DNA of 53,371 nucleotides from positions 1-53,371 of the forward strand of contig DJHM01000009.1 in assembly GCA_002433075.1 (NCBI GenBank), written 5' to 3'. The position numbers were made by a program, and so were the translations under genes. Each line of letters opens with the position of its first letter. The stretch's first letter is position 1. Source of the stretch: Latescibacteria bacterium UBA6620. GTDB taxonomy: Bacteria > Latescibacterota > UBA2968. Below are positions 6,780-15,169 of this stretch, in pieces. The notes below the pieces were generated by a model. That model did not search any database. It saw only the letters and a list, made by a program, of their open reading frames with translations, and had not been told where the DNA came from.

Positions 6780-9101
6780 TCAAGATGGAGTCGTCTCGGA
6801 ATCTTCCTCTTCTTCGGGGCGAGGCGCCGCAACCTTCGCGACCAGGATGCTGATTTCGTAAAGCAAGATCAAAGGCAGCGCCATCATCAGTTGCGAAATG
6901 GGATCGGGGGGCGTGAGGAACGCCGCCAGGATAAACCCACCAACCAGCGCGAACCGCCGTCCCACGCGAAGCGTATCCGCTGTCACCAGACCGACCTTGG
7001 CCAGGAAGAATGTCGCCACGGGCAGTTCGAAGACCACCCCGAAGGCCACCACCAACCTCAGGATGAAGCCGATATACATCCCGATGTCGAACTGAGCCAC
7101 CACGTCCGTATCCGTCGTCAGCCCGACTAGGAAACGCAAAGAGAGGGGAACGACACCGTAGTAGGCAACCGCGGCGCCGATCAGAAAGCAGATCGTGAAG
7201 GAGACGATCAGGAACGACACATAGCGACGCTCGGTAGGAAAGAGCCCCGGAGCCACGAACGTCCAAATTTGGTAGAGCAGCCACGGAAGGGACAGAATCA
7301 GGCCACCGACGAGGGCGATGTTCAGCTTCACCATAAACATCCCCATCGGCTTCAGCGTCACGAGCACGTGGTTCGGATTCATCTCGCGATAGGGTGTCGT
7401 AAGCATCGACAGAATGACGTCCCCGAAAAACCCGCACACCACGGCTCCCACCACCAACCCACCCAGTCCACGGAGCAGATGCCACCGCAACTCCTCCAGA
7501 TGCTCCAGAAACGGCATCGGGCGATCTCCATCGGGCCCGTCGGAGGGAGCCATCGCACTTTCCTCATCGCTCCCCACACGCACGACGGCCTCGTGCGTCG
7601 GCTGGGGCCGCGACCACGCCATTACGATCGCCAGCGCGGTGAATAGGAGGCACAGCATCCCGAAGACGTTCCCATAGCGTGCGTAGAACGTCATCTCGTC
7701 GCTCAACCCGATGGAAGAGGTCAACACCGCTTCGTGGAAAATTCCGGTCGTCATCGAAAGACGTCCCTGGGCATCGACGAATGTCGAAACACCCGTATTC
7801 GCACACCTCACCACCCATCGTCTGTTTTCGATCGCCCGGAATACCGAGAGCTGAGCGTGTTGGTACGGCCCCGAAGTTTTTCCGAAGTATCCGTCGTTGG
7901 TAATCACAACGAGGAACTCGGCTCCTTTGCGCACCAGTTCGAAAGCCTGCTGGGGAAACACCGAGTCGAAGCAGATCATCGATCCGAACTGCGTGTCTTC
8001 CACCGGGAACATCGTAAACGACTCTCCCGCGTCCCAATTGGCGGAGACAAACCCACCTCCGCTGAACTGGATCTGTCGGAGCCAGGGCAACAGCTCGGGG
8101 AAGGGCGTTCGTTCTCCGAACGGCACGAGTCGCATCTTGTCGTAACGAGGCAGGTCTCCTTCGCCGGGCCTCAGCAGAAAAGAAGAATTGAACGATCGTC
8201 TTCTGCCTTCAAACTCATCCAGGTGGTTAGCGCCCGTGTAGATCGCCACATCGAGCGAATCGACGAGGTGCTGGATGCGATTCCTGTAGTGACGGTTCGC
8301 CGCCAACCCGAGGTAGGCGGGCACGGCCGTCTCCGGCCAGACCACGAAGTCCGCACCATTCGAGACCGCCTCAGCCGTCTGTCGCCTGAGAATCTGGAAA
8401 TGATAGTCGAACGGACGGTATTCCTTCGCTCTCGGCTCCAGATTGGGTTGGGCGATACCCACCGTAAGCGTCCGGTCGGACGGGCCCGTCTTCGACAACA
8501 CAAGCCACCCGTGAGCGAGCGGAATCGCGAAAACCACGGCGAGGGTAATCCACGTCTTCACATCGCTGCGGCGCCACAGCAGAAACAGAATGAGGTTAAC
8601 CAGAAGGACCCAGAACGAAATACCGAAGACCCCGGTCAGATCCGCGTACTGAATCAGCGCCAGGTACTCACTCTGAGAGAGCGCCAGGATCACCCATGGG
8701 AAACCGAGATCGCCCAGGCTGTTGAAGTATTCGAAGCCTACCCAGATGAAGGGCACCGCCCAGACCGCCGACGGGCCGTATCGGTCGATACACGACGCTG
8801 ACGCCCACACGACCAGGCCTCGGAACAGAGACATATATAGAATGGCAGCCAGCACCCCCGGCCCGGTGATCCAACTGATCCAATACAAAGAAGGTGCGTA
8901 GAATGCGATGCCATGGACGATGCCTGCGACGAAGGCGGCACGACCCGACAGGACGTGACAACTGATCAGCAGGGGGGCCACCCCGACCCAGGCCAGGAAG
9001 CCCAAGGGCAGGGGGGGCAGAGAAAGCGCGAGGATCAGACCAGACAGCGCTGGGAGCGCGATCTGGGAGATGAGTGTGGATGGTCGGTCAGTCGTGGTCA
9101 T
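6780..9101 (-). CDS. lnt-tatC: Fusion of apolipoprotein N-acyltransferase (Lnt) and twin-arginine translocase TatC
   Basis: A 773-residue inner-membrane protein joining two unrelated envelope enzymes in one frame. Residues 1 to ~495 are Lnt: several N-terminal membrane helices, then a nitrilase domain with the catalytic triad Glu257 (VWPETAVP), Lys322 (DKMRLVPFGE) and Cys377 (SMICFDSVFP), plus Glu330. Lnt adds the third acyl chain to lipoproteins. After a hydrophilic linker (~500-528), residues 529 to ~760 are a complete TatC: PFLEHLEELRWHLLRG, then six membrane helices, ending in an acidic tail. TatC is the receptor for folded Tat substrates. An internal ATG with a good ribosome site lies exactly at the junction. 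First gene of its operon, with its own promoter. Confidence 0.93.
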   Translation of the reverse strand: MTTTDRPSTLISQIALPALSGLILALSLPPLPLGFLAWVGVAPLLISCHVLSGRAAFVAGIVHGIAFYAPSLYWISWITGPGVLAAILYMSLFRGLVVWASASCIDRYGPSAVWAVPFIWVGFEYFNSLGDLGFPWVILALSQSEYLALIQYADLTGVFGISFWVLLVNLILFLLWRRSDVKTWITLAVVFAIPLAHGWLVLSKTGPSDRTLTVGIAQPNLEPRAKEYRPFDYHFQILRRQTAEAVSNGADFVVWPETAVPAYLGLAANRHYRNRIQHLVDSLDVAIYTGANHLDEFEGRRRSFNSSFLLRPGEGDLPRYDKMRLVPFGERTPFPELLPWLRQIQFSGGGFVSANWDAGESFTMFPVEDTQFGSMICFDSVFPQQAFELVRKGAEFLVVITNDGYFGKTSGPYQHAQLSVFRAIENRRWVVRCANTGVSTFVDAQGRLSMTTGIFHEAVLTSSIGLSDEMTFYARYGNVFGMLCLLFTALAIVMAWSRPQPTHEAVVRVGSDEESAMAPSDGPDGDRPMPFLEHLEELRWHLLRGLGGLVVGAVVCGFFGDVILSMLTTPYREMNPNHVLVTLKPMGMFMVKLNIALVGGLILSLPWLLYQIWTFVAPGLFPTERRYVSFLIVSFTICFLIGAAVAYYGVVPLSLRFLVGLTTDTDVVAQFDIGMYIGFILRLVVAFGVVFELPVATFFLAKVGLVTADTLRVGRRFALVGGFILAAFLTPPDPISQLMMALPLILLYEISILVAKVAAPRPEEEEDSETTPS
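7551..7565 (-). promoter_or_regulatory. Possible internal translation start for free TatC
   Basis: Within the Lnt-TatC frame, minus-strand GAGG (7565-7562) stands eight bases before the ATG at 7553, which encodes Met517 at the start of the linker. A ribosome entering here would make a stand-alone TatC of about 257 residues, near the normal family length. Whether it is used cannot be seen from sequence. Confidence 0.45.
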
Positions 9102-9124
9102 TGGAAATGGTAGAGGCCGCCGCG

Positions 9125-9153
9125 AATATACACGCGGCCTTCCCGGGAGTCAA
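9125..9153 (-). promoter_or_regulatory. Sigma-70-type promoter of lnt-tatC operon
   Basis: On the minus strand TTGACT (9153-9148), 17-bp spacer, TATATT (9130-9125). The expected transcript starts near 9118, giving a leader of about 17 nt without a clear ribosome site. It is divergent from the bioF promoter, with the two -35 boxes about 45 bp apart. Confidence 0.75.
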
Positions 9154-9198
9154 TTTGGGACGTCTTGCAAGTCAACGTATTACAACAAGTTCCGTGCG

Positions 9199-9227
9199 TT
9201 GACAATGGTGACCTACACCTGTATTTT
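9199..9227 (+). promoter_or_regulatory. Sigma-70-type promoter of bioF-like gene, probably leaderless
   Basis: TTGACA (9199-9204), 17-bp spacer, TATTTT (9222-9227). The predicted start of transcription (~9234) is almost on the ATG at 9236, and no Shine-Dalgarno sequence precedes that ATG, so the mRNA is likely leaderless. Confidence 0.7.
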
Positions 9228-9235
9228 CGGCCGGA

Positions 9236-10402
9236 ATGCTACCCGACCTGAATCCCGAACTCACGGAACTCGGGAACAGAAACCTGCTTCGTCGTTTGCG
9301 CTGCGTCGACCGCACCGGCGGCACGATCGTGTCGGTCGAGGGTCGTGAGTGTGTGCTGTTCTGCTCGAACGACTACCTCAGTCTCGCCACCCACCCCAAG
9401 TTGGGAAAAGCCGCCTCTGTTGCTATCGACACCTACGGGGCGAGCAGCGTCGCCTCCGCCCTGATTTGCGGTCACACGGCGGCCCACGAGCAGGCCCACG
9501 AACACATAGCCGATCTCCTCGGAACAGAAGGCGCGTTATCCTTCCCAACCGGATACGCCGCCAACCTGGGCGCTGTGACCGCGCTCGTCGAGAAAGGCGA
9601 CACCGTCTACAGCGACGCCCTCAACCATCGCAGCCTCATCGATGCCTGTCGACTTTCACGAGCGGACGTTCAAGTCTACCGCCACGGTGACGTGACCCAT
9701 CTCGCCGACCTCCTATCCCGGACACAAGGTACCGGCCGCCGAATGATCGTGACCGACGGGGTCTTCAGTATGGACGGCGACCTGGCCCCACTCCCCGATC
9801 TCGTCGACCTCGCCGATCGATCGGAAGCCATCCTCCTCGTCGACGACGCTCACGCAACCGGCGTATTCGGTCCCACCGGGGGTGGTACTCCTGATCACTT
9901 CGGGCTCGCCAGCCGCGTCGACGTCATCACGACTTCAGCCAGCAAGGGCCTGGGCAGTTTCGGAGGTTACATCGCCGGGAGTCGCTCTCTCGTCGATCTC
10001 ATCCTCAACAAGGCCGCGACGTATATTTTCACCTCTGCTCTTCCCCCCCAATCCTGCGCGTCGACCGTAGCCGCCGTCAACCTTGTTCGCGACGAACCGT
10101 GGCGTCGCGAGCGGTTGCTCGCAACCGCCGTGACGCTGAAGTCCAGGCTGCGGGCCGAAGGCTTCGAGACCTTGGACTCGGGTTCGCAGATCATCCCCCT
10201 CGTCATCGGCGATCCCGCGCACACCGTCGACGCGGCCGAGCGACTGTTCGAACGAGGCATCTTCCTTCTCGGAATCCGACCACCGACCGTCCCCCAGGGG
10301 TTGAGCAGGCTCCGTCTCTCGCTAATGACCGACCACACGGATGAACAGATCGACCAGACGGTCGGTGCGCTCGTCGAAGTGAAACAAGAGTTGGAAATCT
10401 GA
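9236..10402 (+). CDS. bioF: Alpha-oxoamine synthase, probably 8-amino-7-oxononanoate synthase
   Basis: PLP-dependent enzyme of 388 residues that condenses an acyl-CoA/ACP with an amino acid; BioF joins pimeloyl thioester and alanine in biotin synthesis. Family marks are SNDYLSLATHP near residue 45, the Gly/His-rich GHTAAHEQ, DGVFSMDGDLAPLP, the cofactor Asp/His in VDDAHATGVFG, and the Schiff-base Lys in TTSASKGLGSFGG. Glycine C-acetyltransferase (Kbl) is the main alternative, and no other biotin gene is beside it, so the substrate is a probable call only. It is transcribed from its own promoter and closed by a terminator, hence monocistronic. Confidence 0.85.
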   Translation: MLPDLNPELTELGNRNLLRRLRCVDRTGGTIVSVEGRECVLFCSNDYLSLATHPKLGKAASVAIDTYGASSVASALICGHTAAHEQAHEHIADLLGTEGALSFPTGYAANLGAVTALVEKGDTVYSDALNHRSLIDACRLSRADVQVYRHGDVTHLADLLSRTQGTGRRMIVTDGVFSMDGDLAPLPDLVDLADRSEAILLVDDAHATGVFGPTGGGTPDHFGLASRVDVITTSASKGLGSFGGYIAGSRSLVDLILNKAATYIFTSALPPQSCASTVAAVNLVRDEPWRRERLLATAVTLKSRLRAEGFETLDSGSQIIPLVIGDPAHTVDAAERLFERGIFLLGIRPPTVPQGLSRLRLSLMTDHTDEQIDQTVGALVEVKQELEI

Positions 10403-10426
10403 CCGGGTATCGGATCCGCTGGGCCT

Positions 10427-10471
10427 AGCAGGCCGCCTTCTCCCCTCGCTGTGGCGGCCGGTTGCTTTTTT
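10427..10471 (+). terminator. Intrinsic terminator after bioF-like gene
   Basis: GCAGGCCGCC and GGCGGCCGGTTGC pair with a 3-nt bulge (core GGCCGCC 10431-10437 with GGCGGCC 10453-10459), followed by a run of six T at about 10466-10471. Confidence 0.8.
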
Positions 10472-10566
10472 CCCCCTCACAGATAGATTCAGTCACCGCC
10501 CACCTCCCAGCATCGCTGTGAGGGTCGCTCCCCCGACACATTCACGAGGGACTTACAGGAGGATCG

Positions 10567-11427
10567 ATGTCCGCGAAGTTGCTCGAAGGAAAACCGGTCG
10601 CCGATGCGGTTCTGGCGGACGTCAAGGAGCGAATTCAGAAACTGAAGAGCCAGGGAAGCGTTCCTGGACTGGGAACCATCCTCGTCGGGGATGACGGCGC
10701 GAGTGCAAGCTATGTGAAGAAGAAACACGAGGCCTGCGAAGCTGTAGGAATGCGATCTCACCACGCAGGCGTCCAAGCCGATGGCACGCAGCAGGATCTG
10801 ATCGCCGCCGTCGAGGCGTTCAACGCCGATCCCGACGTGGACGCCTACATCATTCAATGGCCGGTTCCGGACGGATTCGACTTCAACGCCGCGCTCGCAG
10901 CGATGGACCCCGGCAAGGATGCTGACGGCCTGCATCCCGCAAACCTGGGAAAGCTCGTCTTGCAGGAACCCGGCCCACTCCCCTGCACGCCCGCCGGGAT
11001 TCAGGCGATGTTCATCCACTACGGAATCGAGATCGCTGGGAAGGAAGTAGTCGTCATCGGCCGTGGCCCCACGCTAGGCCGACCCCTCTCGCTCCTCCTC
11101 ACCCGAAAAATGGAGGGCGCGAACGCCGCCGCGACCGTCGTCCACACAGGAGTCTCCGACATAGCCTCCTACACGCAGCGGGCGGACATCGTCGTTGCGG
11201 CGGCGGGTGTCCCCAACTTTGTCAAACCAGAGATGATCAAGCCGGGCGCTGTCGTCGTCAGCGGGGGGATATCGTGGAAGGGCAAGCGATTGCTCGCCGA
11301 CGTCGATGAATCGGTCGGAGAAGTGGCCGGCTGGATCACCCCCAGACTAGGCGGCGTGGGACCTACCACGGTAGCGATGCTGCTCAGGAATACGATCGAG
11401 GCGGCCGAAAGAAGAGTCGCTCGGTAG
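10567..11427 (+). CDS. folD: Bifunctional methylene-THF dehydrogenase / methenyl-THF cyclohydrolase
   Basis: One-carbon metabolism enzyme of 286 residues that interconverts 5,10-methylene- and 10-formyl-tetrahydrofolate with NADP. The catalytic Tyr-x-x-x-Lys is in SASYVKKKHEACEAVG. The QLPLP motif appears as IIQWPVPDGFD, the substrate loop as GKDADGLHPANLGKL, then PCTPAG, the nucleotide motif VVIGRGPTLGRPLSLLL and PRLGGVGPTTVAMLL. The GRGPTLGRP form is the version common in Actinobacteria rather than the usual GRSxIVGxP. The start follows AGGAGG with a 4-nt gap. Probably co-transcribed with the enolase-superfamily gene 28 bp downstream. Confidence 0.95.
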   Translation: MSAKLLEGKPVADAVLADVKERIQKLKSQGSVPGLGTILVGDDGASASYVKKKHEACEAVGMRSHHAGVQADGTQQDLIAAVEAFNADPDVDAYIIQWPVPDGFDFNAALAAMDPGKDADGLHPANLGKLVLQEPGPLPCTPAGIQAMFIHYGIEIAGKEVVVIGRGPTLGRPLSLLLTRKMEGANAAATVVHTGVSDIASYTQRADIVVAAAGVPNFVKPEMIKPGAVVVSGGISWKGKRLLADVDESVGEVAGWITPRLGGVGPTTVAMLLRNTIEAAERRVAR

Positions 11428-11455
11428 AGCCAGAATCTTCAATGGAGGATCGTCG

Positions 11456-12574
11456 ATGACCATCAAAGAAGTCGATCTGTTCCCGGTCGGAACGCGCCGA
11501 GAGAACGGAACGCTCACGCCGCACATCATCGTCCGAATCGTCAGCGATGACGGAACGGTCGGGGCAGGGGAGATGTCGGACCTCGGTCACAATCCCGTGA
11601 AACCGGACGTTGACCACCTGGAGTTTATGCTTCGCCAGGCGCTCGTCGGTGTCGATCCGTCGGACCCGTCTGTCATCGACCCGATCGTGGACGGATATCA
11701 GGCTCCCCTGGGACCGGGGATCGACCTTGCCATTCACGACCTGCGTGCAAAGAAGCTCGGCATCCCCGTCCACGACCTTTACGGCGGCGCGTATCGTGAT
11801 CGATACAAGATCTGTTATCCAATCTTCCGCCAGTTTGACGAAGAAGCCATTCCCCGGGAAATCGACCGCGTCGGCCGAATGCTCGAACAGGGTTTCGACC
11901 TCTTCCGCTTTTACGTCGGTGGAAACGTTGACATTGACGATCGGATTCTCAGGGGCTGTCGGGATCGCTACGGAGACCGCTTCAGCGTGAAATCGCTCGA
12001 CTTCAGCCGCCGGCTGGACTGGAAGTCCTGCGTTGCGGCTGTGGAGAGACTCGAATGGGTCGAGCCGATGCTTGTTGAAAGTCCAGCGCCAGACATCGCA
12101 GGAAAGAGGAAAGCTCGAGATCGCATTCGTTTCCCAATCAGCGAGCACGTCAGCGACGAAACCCAGGCGATCGCTTTCGCCGAGGGCGAAGCCGTCGACA
12201 TCTTCAACATCGCCACCTGCCACCAGGGCATCAAGCGGTCGCGTCAGATCTTCGCTGTCGCCCAGGCCACCGGCATCGCGACACTCATCGGGACCACCCA
12301 GGAACTCTCGATCGGAACCTCCGCCCAGGCGCACTTGGGAGCATCCGTGCCCAACCTCGAATTTCCCGGAGACGCTGCCGGCGCCCAGCTCTACCTCGAC
12401 GATGTCGTCAAGAACCGGGTTCAGTACGAGAACGGCTACCTGCTCGTCCCCTCCGGCCCAGGCCTTGGTATGGAACTCGACGAAGCTCAGCTCGAGTCCC
12501 TTGGAGACCGGCGCTGGAAGTTTATGCGCCCCCTACCCTCAGAACGTCAGGAAGACCGAAGAACCGCCGGATAA
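11456..12574 (+). CDS. Enolase-superfamily (mandelate racemase/muconate lactonizing) protein
   Basis: A 372-residue barrel protein, likely an acid-sugar dehydratase or racemase relative. N-terminal capping domain (LTPHIIVRIVSDDGTVGAGE) and barrel with candidate metal ligands in SLDFSRRLDW, LVESPAPD and PISEHVSD. The K-x-K base at the end of strand 2 is absent: the matching place reads FDLFRFYVGG. One of the two standard acid/base groups is therefore missing and chemistry may depend on the other side (His in ATCHQG is a candidate). The GGAGGATCG leader gives a good ribosome site. The gene ends shortly before a bidirectional terminator. Confidence 0.85.
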   Translation: MTIKEVDLFPVGTRRENGTLTPHIIVRIVSDDGTVGAGEMSDLGHNPVKPDVDHLEFMLRQALVGVDPSDPSVIDPIVDGYQAPLGPGIDLAIHDLRAKKLGIPVHDLYGGAYRDRYKICYPIFRQFDEEAIPREIDRVGRMLEQGFDLFRFYVGGNVDIDDRILRGCRDRYGDRFSVKSLDFSRRLDWKSCVAAVERLEWVEPMLVESPAPDIAGKRKARDRIRFPISEHVSDETQAIAFAEGEAVDIFNIATCHQGIKRSRQIFAVAQATGIATLIGTTQELSIGTSAQAHLGASVPNLEFPGDAAGAQLYLDDVVKNRVQYENGYLLVPSGPGLGMELDEAQLESLGDRRWKFMRPLPSERQEDRRTAG

Positions 12575-12612
12575 TTCGGTCTCGCAGAACGCCCCTCACT
12601 AAAGAGAAACTT

Positions 12613-12637
12613 AAAAGTGGCCCTGAGGCCACTTTTT
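12613..12637. terminator. Bidirectional intrinsic terminator
   Basis: AAAAGTGGCC (12613-12622), loop CTGA, GGCCACTTTT (12627-12636). The stem is flanked by T-runs on both strands and lies between convergent genes, so it can stop transcripts from the enolase-superfamily gene and from the TauE gene. Confidence 0.9.
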
Positions 12638-12710
12638 GACCCAAGACAGTCTACCGTGGCATAAATAATGTATAAATAGGAATTTGCACATTTTTCATTC
12701 TGCATTGCCT

Positions 12711-13493
12711 TCAAACTCCCAACAACATCTCCACCAGACTCCGCCCCACGACCAGCTGCACACCCGTAATGAAAAGGACCATATACACCACTCGATTGAA
12801 CCAGGCCTCGGGAAACCGTGTGTTCAGAAAGATCCCCAGCTTGACCCCCACATAGCACAACGGGACCAGCACGGCAATCGTCGTCAGGTGATCGATCCGC
12901 AGGAGGTTCATTCCGATGTATGGAATCAGCTTGATCTGGTTCAGCGACGCGAAGAAAATCACGGTCGTTCCGACGTAAATCTGCCGGGGAAGCTTCTGAG
13001 GCAAAAGGTAGATGGTCACCGGAGGACCGCCCGCGTGCGCAAGGGTGGACGTGAAAGCGGACAGGGCTCCCATCAGGACGCCCTCCGGCACGCCAGGATG
13101 CCGCTTCTCGACCAATCCCAGAAAGAGGGTCCGGGCAACCTGAAAGACCACGAACAGGATGGCCAGGATTCCGAGCCCTATTCGCAACACCTGTTCGTTC
13201 GTCGCGAAGTAGCCGAAGAAGACCGCCCCGACGGCCACACCCACGACGGCTCCAGGTAGAAGGTGTGAGATACTCCGCTTGTCGAACGACCTTTGGTAAT
13301 GCAGAACGGAGAAGATGTCGCACGTGATCAGGATGGGCAGCATAATGGCTGCTGCATCGACAACAGGGATGATCAGCGCCATCAAAGGCGTCGCGATGAC
13401 GCCGACCCCGCCTCCAAACCCGGCCTTCGCAATCCCCACGAACACCACCGACGTCGCTGCCAGGACCCAGAACACATCCGGATAATCCGGCAC
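12711..13493 (-). CDS. TauE/SafE-family sulfite/organosulfur exporter
   Basis: Inner-membrane permease of ~260 residues with about eight hydrophobic helices. The duplicated family pattern is visible: VGIAKAGFGGGVGVIATPLMAL in the first half and GALSAFTSTLAHAGGPPVTIYLL in the second. Members export sulfite, sulfoacetate or related anions; the substrate cannot be told here and no sulfur gene adjoins. The start is taken as GTG 13493, which follows GAGGGGAGGGG; a TTG at 13508 would lie inside that ribosome-site-like sequence. Single gene between a shared terminator and a divergent promoter. Confidence 0.88.
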   Translation of the reverse strand: MPDYPDVFWVLAATSVVFVGIAKAGFGGGVGVIATPLMALIIPVVDAAAIMLPILITCDIFSVLHYQRSFDKRSISHLLPGAVVGVAVGAVFFGYFATNEQVLRIGLGILAILFVVFQVARTLFLGLVEKRHPGVPEGVLMGALSAFTSTLAHAGGPPVTIYLLPQKLPRQIYVGTTVIFFASLNQIKLIPYIGMNLLRIDHLTTIAVLVPLCYVGVKLGIFLNTRFPEAWFNRVVYMVLFITGVQLVVGRSLVEMLLGV

Positions 13494-13612
13494 ATCCCCT
13501 CCCCTCAATCAATGAGCTGCCGTGACAACATAAGACCTGCGACGAGGCCGGAGCAACGATCCTCGATTCTTCGGCTTCGTGGTTATAGGGGAGCCAGATC
13601 ATCCGGGGCACA

Positions 13613-13641
13613 TTGACGCGTTGTCAAAGACCGGCTATCAT
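13613..13641 (+). promoter_or_regulatory. Sigma-70-type promoter of dockerin/propeller gene
   Basis: TTGACG (13613-13618), 17-bp spacer, TATCAT (13636-13641). Transcription would start near 13648, leaving a ~30-nt leader that contains AGGAGAGGAAG just before the ATG at 13679. Confidence 0.75.
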
Positions 13642-13678
13642 TGCCCACTCACCCACCTGCCGGGACCAGGAGAGGAAG

Positions 13679-15031
13679 ATGTCGAAATCTCGAAGGACCG
13701 GGCTGATTGTCATCGTTCTTTCAGTCGTCCTTGCGGTAGCCCACACTATGGCCCACAAGGCCAGCGCCCAGGCCCCCATCGATCAGGCGGACTTCGACGG
13801 TAACGGAATCGTCGACTTCGGTGACTTCCTCACGTTCGCCGCAGGCTTCGGATCGTCGACAGGGAGTGACGCTTACAATCCCGCGCTCGATTTCGACGTC
13901 TCCGGGGCCGTTGACTTCACAGACTTCCTCGTCTTCGTCGCGTCCTTCAGCGCCTCCACCTCCGAACCCGCCGCCACGTTCGTCTACATCGCCGACACCG
14001 CCGCCGGCGAGGTGAAGGCGTTCGACACGGCAACCAATTTCGAGGACTCCTCGCGGCGTCTCGCTGCGACCACACCCCAGGATGTTTTCTTCTCGGATCT
14101 CCGGCAGCGCTTCTACGTCTCCTCGCTCGACACCTTCTACGCGTTCTCAGCCGCGGGCGCGCCGATCTACACCCTGCCTCTGACCGAGGCCTCAGACCTC
14201 GGGTTCGTCGTCTCTCGGGCCGGGTCCAAGATGGCCATCAGCCCAGATCAAACGACGGCGTACGTAGCCGAACTGTTCGGGCCCGTTATCGAAGTCATCG
14301 ACCTCGACCAGGGAGCAAGCCAGGCCTTCATCGACGTAGCCGACAATCCTAACAGTCCCGTGCTGAACGCGTCAGGGACGCGCCTGTTTGTGGCACACGG
14401 AGGATCGAACGTCGCTCGATCCGTCGCCCCCTTGACCGTCATCGACACGGGAACCCTGACCGTGGTCGACTCGTTTTCGGTCGGTGATTCAGGCGTCAAT
14501 CGCCTCGCTCTAAACCCGAATGATGGTACGCTTTACACGAACAACGCGATCGGCAGCACCCTGGTTGCGCTCGATCCCACGTCGGGCAACATCGTCCACA
14601 GCGTCGATGTCGGCACGATCAACGACCTTTCGGTCCAGATCCTTGATGTCGCTGCCTCACCTGACGGACAATTCGTTTACTTCACAGTCAACCGGATCGT
14701 GAACGCAATCGATGCCCAGGGCGTACCCACGCTGGGCTTCCTCGGCGGACTCGGCATCCTCGACGCGGACACGTTCGAACAGGTCGGCGAAGTCATCGTC
14801 GGTGAGGTCGCCGCCAACCTTGGCGTTTCCCCCGATGGATCGACCGCCTACATCAGTGGCAGTGAAAGCCTGACCGAGGTCCCTCCCAGCATTAAGATCT
14901 TCATTGTCGATCTTACCACCCGGCAGGCCGCCGGTACGCTCCAAGGGTTCGAACTCCCTTCGGAAATCTCGTTCAGCGCCGGAAAACCCGCTATAGGCGA
15001 AACAGGGTGGCCCCAGATCACCGTTTTCTGA
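13679..15031 (+). CDS. Secreted protein: dockerin-type EF-hand pair plus YVTN-like beta-propeller
   Basis: A ~450-residue exported protein. The N-terminus has a basic, hydrophobic signal peptide ending near KASAQ. Two calcium-loop sequences follow, DFDGNGIVDFGDFLTF and DFDVSGAVDFTDFLVF, the paired arrangement of type I dockerins. The remainder is built of repeats with PDGxxxYxx, such as SPDQTTAYVAELF, NPNDGTLYTNN, SPDGQFVYFTVN and SPDGSTAYISG, typical of YVTN/lactonase-like propellers. No catalytic site is recognised, so a binding or scaffold role on the cell surface is more likely than an enzyme. Start chosen at the ATG after AGGAGAGGAAG rather than an upstream in-frame TTG at 13613 that falls in the promoter. 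Confidence 0.87.
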   Translation: MSKSRRTGLIVIVLSVVLAVAHTMAHKASAQAPIDQADFDGNGIVDFGDFLTFAAGFGSSTGSDAYNPALDFDVSGAVDFTDFLVFVASFSASTSEPAATFVYIADTAAGEVKAFDTATNFEDSSRRLAATTPQDVFFSDLRQRFYVSSLDTFYAFSAAGAPIYTLPLTEASDLGFVVSRAGSKMAISPDQTTAYVAELFGPVIEVIDLDQGASQAFIDVADNPNSPVLNASGTRLFVAHGGSNVARSVAPLTVIDTGTLTVVDSFSVGDSGVNRLALNPNDGTLYTNNAIGSTLVALDPTSGNIVHSVDVGTINDLSVQILDVAASPDGQFVYFTVNRIVNAIDAQGVPTLGFLGGLGILDADTFEQVGEVIVGEVAANLGVSPDGSTAYISGSESLTEVPPSIKIFIVDLTTRQAAGTLQGFELPSEISFSAGKPAIGETGWPQITVF

Positions 15032-15067
15032 GACGGAAACATCTTGCTCCTCGCTGGCCGTTTTCCT

Positions 15068-15080
15068 GCAAATCATTTGC
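15068..15080. other. 13-bp palindrome, possible operator
   Basis: GCAAAT-C-ATTTGC is a perfect palindrome ~90 bp before the zinc dehydrogenase gene and ~37 bp after the propeller gene. Its size suits a dimeric repressor site; there is no supporting second copy or identified regulator. The rest of 15032-15169 shows nothing else. Confidence 0.3.
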
Positions 15081-15169
15081 GGCGATCAAATCGGTGCCGT
15101 AGATTCCACCATCCCCTGGCAAAACCCACCTCCCCCCGGTGAAATTAACTCTCTGTAAAAGGCACATTT

